DNA from: JAGVSZ01 sp035456405
GTDB lineage: Bacteria; Pseudomonadota; Gammaproteobacteria; Burkholderiales; SG8-39
DNA: 64,000 nucleotides
Direction of reading: 5' to 3'
Assembly: GCA_035456405.1 (NCBI GenBank)
Contig: DATIDG010000065.1
Location: 1-64,000, forward strand
The notes below the pieces were generated by a model. The model ran no database searches. It had not been told where the DNA came from and was given only the letters and a program-made list of their open reading frames with translations. The position numbers and the translations under genes were made by a program. Below, piece after piece: positions 57,955 through 64,000 of the stretch (position 1 is the stretch's first letter; each line of letters opens with the position of its first letter).

Positions 57955-58937
57955 GCTGCGAATGGATGCGGTGGTGGTCGGCGGCGCTGTGCGCGCTCGC
58001 GTTCGTCGCCCCGGGCGCGCTGGCGCAAGGGACGTCGTTTCCGGCGAAGCCGATCCGCATCCTCGTTCCGTTCCCGCCGGGCGGCGGGACGGATGTCGCG
58101 GCGCGCGCGCTCGCCGAGCACTTCGGCAAGGAGTTCGGCCAGCCGGCGATCGTCGAGAATCGCCCGGGCGGCAACTCGATCATCGCCACCGAAGCGGTCG
58201 CGAAGGCGGCGCCCGACGGCCACACGCTGCTCCTCACCACCGACTTCCACGCGATCAACGCCGCGTTCGGCGTCGGGCTGCCGTACGACTCGCTCAAGGA
58301 CTTCGCGTTCGTGGCGCAGGTGTCCACCTCGCCGCTGATGCTGGTCGCGTCCCCCGGGACCGGTGCGAAGACGATCGGCGAACTGGTCGCGGCGGCGAAG
58401 GCGAGCCCGGGGAAGCTCAGCTTCGCCTCGCTCGGCACGAGCAGTCCGCACCACCTCGGCTTCGAGTGGTTCAAGCGCATGGCGGGGATCAGTCTCATCG
58501 ACGTGCCCTACAAGGGCGCCGGCCCCGCGATCGCGGACCTCCTCGGCGGGCAGGTGAACCTGATGTTCATCGTCGCGGCGAACGGCATCCGGCAGGCGCG
58601 GGCCGGCAAGATGGTCGCCCTCGCGGTGACCGGGCCGGCGCGCGCGGGCGTCGCGCCGGAGGTGCCGACCTTCGCCGAGTCCGGCTACCCGGAGTTCGTG
58701 CTGCTGAACTGGTACGGCATTCTTGCGCCCGCCGGAACGCCGCGCGACGTGATCACTAGGATGAACGTCGCGATCGTCGCCGCGCTCGCGACACCGGCGG
58801 TCGTCGAGCGGCTCGCAGGCGTGGGCGTCGATCCGGCGCCCGGAACGCCCGAGGCGCTGGAGAGCTGGGTCAGAATGGACATCGAACGGTACCGGCGCAT
58901 CATCGCGGTCACGGGCGTGAAGCCCGAAGGCCGCTAG
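57951..58937 (+). CDS. Bug-family (TctC-type) periplasmic binding protein
   Basis: A 328-residue exported tricarboxylate-receptor-like protein. Signal peptide to about residue 25 (GALAQG), then PAKPIRILVPFPPGGGTDVA, the Bug hallmark, and VENRPGGNSIIATEAVA. These receptors, expanded in Burkholderiales, bind carboxylates such as aromatic acids and feed TctAB-type transport or sensing. No TctA/TctB genes are in the window, so it may use a partner elsewhere. Start GTG overlaps the CoA-transferase stop. Confidence 0.9.
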   Translation: MSCEWMRWWSAALCALAFVAPGALAQGTSFPAKPIRILVPFPPGGGTDVAARALAEHFGKEFGQPAIVENRPGGNSIIATEAVAKAAPDGHTLLLTTDFHAINAAFGVGLPYDSLKDFAFVAQVSTSPLMLVASPGTGAKTIGELVAAAKASPGKLSFASLGTSSPHHLGFEWFKRMAGISLIDVPYKGAGPAIADLLGGQVNLMFIVAANGIRQARAGKMVALAVTGPARAGVAPEVPTFAESGYPEFVLLNWYGILAPAGTPRDVITRMNVAIVAALATPAVVERLAGVGVDPAPGTPEALESWVRMDIERYRRIIAVTGVKPEGR

Positions 58938-59015
58938 ATGCGACCGGCCGTCACCAGGAGCGTCGTCAATTGAGAACGCGCGGCACGCGCCGCGCAAGAG
59001 AGAGGAGACGCTGCC

Positions 59016-60149
59016 ATGAAGAAATCGTTGGTTCTGCTGGGATTCGTCGCCGCGGCGGCCGCGCCGCTCGCGCAGGCCGACATCACCGTCGGTGTGACGG
59101 TGAGCGCCACCGGGCCCGCCGCTTCGATCGGCGTGCCCTACCGGAATGCGTTCACGATCACGCCGACAGTGATGGGCGGACAGAAGGTGCGCTACATCGT
59201 GCTCGACGACGCGACCGACACCACCGGTGCGGTGCGCAACGCGCGCAAGCTCGTGTCCGAGGACAGGGTCGACGTCATCCTCGGCTCGGCGACCACCCCG
59301 ACGAGCCTGGCGGTCGCGGAGGTCGCCGCCGAGACGAAGACGCCGCAGATCGCGCTCGCGCCGATCGCGCCGCCGCCCGACAAGTATCCATGGGTCTTCT
59401 GGGTGGCGCAGCCGGTGCCGCTCATGATCGCCGGCGTCGTCGACCACATGAAGGCGAACGGCGTGAAGAGCGTGGGGTACATCGGCTACAACGATCCATG
59501 GGGCGAGATCGTGCTGAAGGGCCTCACCGCCGCGACCGATCCCGCCGGCATCAAGATCGTGGCCAACGAGCGCTTCAACCGTCCCGACACGAGCGTCAGC
59601 GCGCAGATCCTCAAGATCATGGCGACCGCGCCAGACGCGGTCATGGTCGGCGGTTCGGGCACGCCCGGCGCGCTCCCGCAGATCACGCTCGCCGAGCGCG
59701 GGTTCAAGGGGCGGGTGTACCAGACCCACGGCGTGATCGGGCAGGACTTCATCCGCATCGGCGGCAAGAACGTCGAGGGCGCGATCGCGCCGAGCGGGCC
59801 GGTCATGGTGGCGGACCAGCTGCCCGACTCGAACCCAATCCGGAAGGTGGCGAGCGACTTCATCAAGGCGTACGAGGCGCAGTACGGCGCGAACACGCGG
59901 AACGCTTTCTCCGCGTACTCGTACGACGCGACGCTGCTGGTTGCCGCGGCGGTCCCCGAGGCGCTCAAGAAGGCGAAGCCCGGCACGCCCGAGTTCCGCT
60001 CCGCGCTGCGCGACGCGCTCGAGGGCACCAGGAACGTCGTCGGGACGCACGGCGTGTACAACATGACGCCGCAGAACCACAACGGAATGGACGAGCGCGC
60101 GCGCGTCATGGTGCGCGTCGAGAACGGGGAGTGGCGGTTGCTCCGCTGA
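59016..60149 (+). CDS. branched-chain amino acid/aromatic ABC transporter binding protein (LivK-like)
   Basis: A 377-residue exported binding protein of the LivK/Leu-Ile-Val type. Signal peptide MKKSLVLLGFVAAAAAPLAQ with cleavage after AQA, then ITVGVTVSATGPAASIGVPY. Members also bind aromatic acids. GAGAGAGGAG precedes the ATG. No LivHMGF genes are nearby, so its transporter partner lies outside the window. It is 10 bp upstream of the oxidoreductase gene. Confidence 0.9.
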   Translation: MKKSLVLLGFVAAAAAPLAQADITVGVTVSATGPAASIGVPYRNAFTITPTVMGGQKVRYIVLDDATDTTGAVRNARKLVSEDRVDVILGSATTPTSLAVAEVAAETKTPQIALAPIAPPPDKYPWVFWVAQPVPLMIAGVVDHMKANGVKSVGYIGYNDPWGEIVLKGLTAATDPAGIKIVANERFNRPDTSVSAQILKIMATAPDAVMVGGSGTPGALPQITLAERGFKGRVYQTHGVIGQDFIRIGGKNVEGAIAPSGPVMVADQLPDSNPIRKVASDFIKAYEAQYGANTRNAFSAYSYDATLLVAAAVPEALKKAKPGTPEFRSALRDALEGTRNVVGTHGVYNMTPQNHNGMDERARVMVRVENGEWRLLR

Positions 60150-60159
60150 GGTTCCCGGC

Positions 60160-63100
60160 ATGAGCGCGACCGGTCCCACGCTCGAGGAGAAGTACACCCT
60201 CGAGCGCGGACGCGTCTACCTCACCGGCGTGCAGGCGCTGGTGCGGCTCGCCCTGCTGCAGGCCGACCGCGATCGTGCGGCGGGGCTGCGGACCGCCGGC
60301 TTCGTGTCCGGCTATCGCGGCTCGCCGCTCGGCGCGCTCGACCGCGCGCTCGTCGAGGCCGGGCCACACCTCGCCGCGCACGACGTCCGCTTCCAGCCCG
60401 GCGTCAACGAGGAGCTCGCCGCGACCGCGGTCTGGGGTACGCAGCAGCTCCACCTCTTCCCCGAGCCGCAGCGCGATGGCGTCTTCGCGATGTGGTACGG
60501 CAAAGGACCCGGCGTCGACCGCTGCGCCGACGTCTTCAAGCACGCGAACTATGCCGGCACATCGCAGCACGGCGGCGTGCTGGTCGTCGCCGGCGACGAC
60601 CATAGCGCGAAGTCCTCGGCGGTGGCGCACCAGAGCGAGCACCAGTTCTCCGCCGCTGCGATTCCGGTACTTGCGCCCGCCGATCTTCAGGAGGTCCTCG
60701 ACTACGGACTCCACGGCTGGGCGATGTCGCGCTGGTCGGGCTGCTGGGTGGCGCTCAAGCTGTCCGGCGACGTGGCGGAAAGCTCCAGCACTGTAGAGGT
60801 CGACCCGGCGCGCGTCGCATTGCGCCTGCCGGCATCGTTCCCGCTGCCGCCCGACGGCGTCAGCCTCCGCTGGCCCGACCCGCCGCTCGCGCAGGAGCGG
60901 CGCATGCAGGAGTACAAGGTCTACGCCGCGCTCGCCTACACGCGCGCCAACGGGATCGATCGCACCGTGCTCGACTCGCCGCGCGCGCGTTTCGGCATCC
61001 TCACCTGCGGCAAGGCGTTCCGCGACGTCCTGCAGGCCCTGGAGGACCTCGGTATCGACGCGGCCGAAGCGGCGCGGGCGGGGATCCGGCTCTACAAGGC
61101 CGGGCTCGTGTGGCCGCTCGAGGCCGAAGGCGTGCGGCGCTTCGCGGAGGGCCTGGATGAGATCCTCGTCGTCGAGGAAAAGCGCCAGCTCCTCGAGTAC
61201 CAGCTCAAAGAGCAGCTCTACAACTGGCGCGAGGACGTGCGCCCGCGCGTGATCGGGAAGTTCGACGACCGCGGCGAGTGGGGCGAGCACCACGGGAAGT
61301 GGCTCCTGCCACCGACCGCGGAGCTCGAGCCGGGAGGAATCGCGCGCGCGATCGCCGCGCGCATCGGGCGCTTCTACACTTCGGGCAGGGTCGCCGACCG
61401 GCTCGCGCTCCTCGACGCGAAGGAGCGCGCGCTCGCGCGTCCCCGCTTCCCGCTCACGCGCACGCCGTGGTTCTGCCCCGGCTGCCCGCACAACGCGTCC
61501 ACGAAGGTGCCCGAGGGGAGCTGCGCGCTCGGCGGCGTCGGCTGCCATCTGATGGCCGTGTGGATGGGGCGCGACACGCTGACGATCAGCCAGATGGGTG
61601 GCGAGGGAGCGAGCTGGGTCGGCACCGCGCCCTACTCGGGGACGCCGCACGTGTTCGCCAACATGGGCGACGGCACCTACTTCCACTCCGGCCTGCTGGC
61701 GATCCGCGCGGCGGTCGCGGCGAAGGCGAGCATCACCTACAAGCTGCTCTACAACGACGCGGTCGCGATGACCGGCGGGCAGCCGATCGACGGCACGCTC
61801 ACCGTCCCGCAGATCACCCGGCAGCTCGCCGATGAAGGCGTCGCGAGGATCGTCGTGATCGCCGACGACCCAGCGCACTACGGCCCGCGCCCGGGGTTCG
61901 CGCCGGGCGTCGAGATCCGGCCGCGCGCAGCCCTCGAGCGCACGCAGCGCGAGCTGCGCGAGGTGCCGGGCGTCAGCGTGCTGATCTTCGACCAGCTGTG
62001 CGCGACCGAGAAGCGGCGCCGCATCAAGCGCGGCGCGCACCCCGCGCCGGCGGTGCACGCGTTCATCAACGAGCTCGCGTGCGACGACTGCGGCGACTGC
62101 GGCGTGAAGTCGAACTGCCTCGCGCTCGCTCCGGTCGACACGCCGCTCGGCGAGAAGCGCCGCATCGACGCTTCGGCCTGCACCGACGATCTCGCCTGCG
62201 TCGACGGCTTCTGCCCGAGCTTCGTCACGGTCGAGGGTGCGCGCCGGCGCAAGCCCGCGCCCCCCGCCTGGGACGGGCCCGATCCGCCCGCTCCGACGCT
62301 GCCGGCGACCGCCTCCCCCTACGGGATTCTCGTCGCGGGCATCGGCGGGAGCGGCGTGGTGACGATCGGCGCGCTCCTCGGGATGGCTGCGCACCTTGAG
62401 GGGAAGGCCGTCGCCGTGCTGGACCAGACGGGCCTGTCGCAGAAGGCGGGCGCCGTGTACTCGCACGTGCGCATCGCCGACCGGCAGGACGCGATCCACG
62501 CGGCGCGGATAGCGATCGGCGAGGCAAACGCGCTGATCGGCGGCGACCTCGTCGTGTCGGTCGCGACCGAGGCGCTCGCCCGGCTCCGCGCCGGACTGAC
62601 GCGCGCGGTCGTCAACTGCGCGCTTCAGATCACCGGCGAGCTAGTCGCCCGGCCCGAGGCGCCGTTCCCCGCCGCGGCGATGGAGGCGGAGATCGGCTCG
62701 GCGGTCGGCGCGGGCCGCGCGGACTTCCTCGACGCGACGCGCCTCGCGAACGCGCTGTTCGGCGACGCACTCGCGGCGAACATGCTCCTGCTCGGGTACG
62801 CCTGGCAGAAGGGGCTGGTGCCCCTTGCCGCCGAGTCGATCGTGAAGGCGGTCGAGCTGAACGGCGCTGCCGTGGCGATGAACAGGGCGGCGTTCGATTG
62901 GGGGCGCCGCGCCGCGACGGACCTGGCGGCGGTCGAGCAGGCGGCAGGCATCGCGCGGGCGGTGCGCGTGTCCCTCGACGACCTGGTGGCGGGTCGCGCG
63001 CGCGAACTGGCGGCTTACCAGGACGCGGCGTACGCGCGCCGCTACACCACGCTCGTCGAGACCGTCCGCCAGGCGGAAGGCGCGCTTGGCGGAGCGGCCC

Positions 63101-63603
63101 GTCCGCTGACGGAGGCAGTGGCGCGCGCGTACTTCCGGCTGCTCGCCGTAAAGGACGAGTACGAGGTGGCGCGGCTCTACACCGACGGGCGCTTCCGCAG
63201 GGCGCTCGGCGACGCGTTCGAGGGCGATTACACGGTGCGACTCCATCTCGCGCCGTTCGGCGCGGCGCGCAAGCGCGCGTTCGGCGGTTGGGTCTTCGGC
63301 GCGCTGCGCGCGCTCGCGCGGATGAAGCGCCTGCGCGGCTCGGCGCTGGACCCGTTCGCGCATGCCGCCGATCGCCGGCTCGAGCGCGCGCTGCTGGCCG
63401 AGTACGAGGCGACGATCCGGGCATTGCTTCCGGCGCTGACGCCGGACAACCACGCGATCGCGGCCGAGGTCGCGACGCTGCCCGAACGCATCCGCGGCTT
63501 CGGGGCGGTGAAGCGCAAGTCCGCGGAGGCGGCGCGTGCCGAACGCGAGCGCCTGCTCGCGCGGCTGCACGCGGGCGCTCCGGTGTTGCAGCGCGCTACG
63601 TGA
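60160..63603 (+). CDS. fused 2-oxoacid:ferredoxin oxidoreductase (indolepyruvate type)
   Basis: A 1147-residue fusion of IorA- and IorB-like parts. The N-terminal pyrimidine domain has GFVSGYRGSPLGALD; the TPP domain FCPGCPHNASTKVPEG and ANMGDGTYFHSGLLAI (about residue 500), with NDAVAMTGG; a ferredoxin-like CDDCGDCGVKSNC near 640; and the gamma domain GILVAGIGGSGVVTIGALLG from about 720. It should oxidatively decarboxylate aryl-pyruvates to aryl-acetyl-CoA, or act on phenylglyoxylate-type acids, with ferredoxin as acceptor. It could feed the arylacetyl-CoA pathway at 27-34 kb. Its stop overlaps the next gene's GTG. Confidence 0.87.
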   Translation: MSATGPTLEEKYTLERGRVYLTGVQALVRLALLQADRDRAAGLRTAGFVSGYRGSPLGALDRALVEAGPHLAAHDVRFQPGVNEELAATAVWGTQQLHLFPEPQRDGVFAMWYGKGPGVDRCADVFKHANYAGTSQHGGVLVVAGDDHSAKSSAVAHQSEHQFSAAAIPVLAPADLQEVLDYGLHGWAMSRWSGCWVALKLSGDVAESSSTVEVDPARVALRLPASFPLPPDGVSLRWPDPPLAQERRMQEYKVYAALAYTRANGIDRTVLDSPRARFGILTCGKAFRDVLQALEDLGIDAAEAARAGIRLYKAGLVWPLEAEGVRRFAEGLDEILVVEEKRQLLEYQLKEQLYNWREDVRPRVIGKFDDRGEWGEHHGKWLLPPTAELEPGGIARAIAARIGRFYTSGRVADRLALLDAKERALARPRFPLTRTPWFCPGCPHNASTKVPEGSCALGGVGCHLMAVWMGRDTLTISQMGGEGASWVGTAPYSGTPHVFANMGDGTYFHSGLLAIRAAVAAKASITYKLLYNDAVAMTGGQPIDGTLTVPQITRQLADEGVARIVVIADDPAHYGPRPGFAPGVEIRPRAALERTQRELREVPGVSVLIFDQLCATEKRRRIKRGAHPAPAVHAFINELACDDCGDCGVKSNCLALAPVDTPLGEKRRIDASACTDDLACVDGFCPSFVTVEGARRRKPAPPAWDGPDPPAPTLPATASPYGILVAGIGGSGVVTIGALLGMAAHLEGKAVAVLDQTGLSQKAGAVYSHVRIADRQDAIHAARIAIGEANALIGGDLVVSVATEALARLRAGLTRAVVNCALQITGELVARPEAPFPAAAMEAEIGSAVGAGRADFLDATRLANALFGDALAANMLLLGYAWQKGLVPLAAESIVKAVELNGAAVAMNRAAFDWGRRAATDLAAVEQAAGIARAVRVSLDDLVAGRARELAAYQDAAYARRYTTLVETVRQAEGALGGAARPLTEAVARAYFRLLAVKDEYEVARLYTDGRFRRALGDAFEGDYTVRLHLAPFGAARKRAFGGWVFGALRALARMKRLRGSALDPFAHAADRRLERALLAEYEATIRALLPALTPDNHAIAAEVATLPERIRGFGAVKRKSAEAARAERERLLARLHAGAPVLQRAT

Positions 63604-63905
63604 GCCCGCAGGACCGCTGCAAGGGCGATGCGCTGCCGCCGGTTCCCGCCACGGTGGCGCACCTGATTGCGGACGCCGCCGCCCGCGCGCCGCGGGCGGA
63701 GGCGATCGTGTTCGGCGAAGTGATCCGCGCGTTCGTCGTGCTGCGTGCGGGCGCGCGCACGACCGCCGACGATCCGGTCGCGCACTGCCGCGCGAACCTC
63801 GCGCCCTACAAGGTGCCGGCGTCGATCGAGTGCCTGTCCGCGCTGCCGAAGACGACGGTGAACCAGACCGACAGGCAGAAGCTGCAGGCGCGCGCAGCGG
63901 GATGA
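63600..63905 (+). pseudogene. gutted AMP-dependent acyl-CoA synthetase
   Basis: A 101-residue in-frame ORF from GTG 63600. Residues 1-40 end LIADAAARAPRAEAIVFGE, the start of an acyl-CoA synthetase; residues 41-101 begin VIRAFVVLRAGARTTADDPV and contain NLAPYKVPASIECLSALPKT, the C-terminal cap with the catalytic-Lys end. Some 400 or more residues of the adenylation domain are missing between. The join at GE (GGCGAA) could reflect recombination at short homology. It cannot be active; the frame is still coupled to both neighbours. Confidence 0.7.
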
Positions 63906-64000
63906 GGGGCGCGCGGGCCTTCGGCGCGCCGCTGTGGTCGAGCGGCTTCCGGCCGTTCCTGCTCGCCGGGCTCGCCTGGGGCGCGCTGCTGCTTCCCCTC
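63902..64000 (+). CDS. NnrS family protein, N-terminal part
   Basis: The last 99 bases encode 33 residues (APLWSSGFRPFLLAGLAWGA then LLLPL) that match the start of NnrS: a short leader, the FRPFLLA signature, then the first membrane helix. NnrS is a heme- and copper-containing membrane protein induced by NO. The gene continues beyond the window edge. It overlaps the truncated synthetase by four bases (ATGA). Confidence 0.75.
   Translation, partial: MRGARAFGAPLWSSGFRPFLLAGLAWGALLLPL

Noticed and set aside
57510..60197. 895-codon minus-strand frame opposite the CoA-transferase and binding-protein genes
   Set aside because: Shadow of high-GC coding sequence; no conserved motif and it spans three well-defined plus-strand genes.
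1..64000. CRISPR arrays, tRNA and rRNA genes
   Set aside because: No regularly spaced repeats and no tRNA-like or rRNA-like sequence noticed on either strand; a covariance-model scan would be needed to exclude tRNAs fully.

Overview
The window looks like part of a chromosome of a GC-rich Betaproteobacterium, probably a Burkholderiales- or Rhodocyclales-like aromatic-degrading denitrifier. The evidence is very high GC content, a Bug/TctC-type binding protein, TRAP transport, family III CoA-transferase, a fused indolepyruvate:ferredoxin oxidoreductase, a phenylacetate-CoA ligase, an NnrS start at the right edge and DNR/FNR-type sites. No tRNA, rRNA or CRISPR array was seen. Identity rests on protein families only; nothing in the window fixes the species.

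Layout. Positions 1-7.4 kb are accessory: a truncated hydrolase, a single-domain globin, a methyltransferase, a chimera of two broken insertion sequences (IS91-type and IS21-type), then a run of small minus-strand genes for membrane and cysteine-containing proteins, and a frameshifted secreted repeat protein. 7.6-11.2 kb is a CHASE2 hybrid histidine kinase, Hpt and OmpR-type regulator operon. 11.4-18.0 kb is a catabolic operon (ketopantoate reductase-like, class II aldolase, FAD aromatic hydroxylase, DUF2783, TRAP DctP/Q/M). 18.5-21.7 kb is a large ATPase/BTAD activator.

22.5-43.9 kb is the most coherent part. A Crp/Fnr (Dnr-like) regulator is followed by a radical SAM protein, a nitronate monooxygenase-like flavoprotein, a damaged aldehyde:ferredoxin oxidoreductase fused to a MoaD domain, a phenylacetate-CoA ligase, a FlK-like thioesterase and a three-subunit molybdenum enzyme resembling phenylacetyl-CoA:acceptor oxidoreductase (PadBCD). 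Next come a hemerythrin and three polytopic membrane proteins, then an OYE-family reductase divergent from an aryl-CoA ligase and an aryl-CoA monooxygenase. Palindromes of the form TTGAY-N4-RTCAA precede eight transcription units here, including the regulator itself, which suggests one oxygen/NO-controlled regulon for arylacetate and aryl-CoA metabolism.

43.9-64 kb is a long plus-strand catabolic array: thiolase, xanthine-oxidase-type molybdenum hydroxylase (FAD, 2Fe-2S, Mo subunits), GntR regulator, HyuA/HyuB, acyl-CoA dehydrogenase, a split B12-dependent acyl-CoA mutase, CoA-transferase, two periplasmic binding proteins, a fused 2-oxoacid:ferredoxin oxidoreductase, a gutted AMP-ligase and the start of NnrS. 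Many junctions overlap as ATGA or GTGA, so translational coupling is extensive.

Unusual items: the shared DNR/FNR-like boxes; the AOR lesion that removes its FeS domain; an in-frame gutted acyl-CoA synthetase; a two-copy 125-140 bp palindromic repeat; an OYE reductase with Ser in place of a cluster Cys; a molybdenum hydroxylase without the 4Fe-4S loop of 4-hydroxybenzoyl-CoA reductase; and matching GTATAC operators at both ends of the thiolase/hydroxylase operon.
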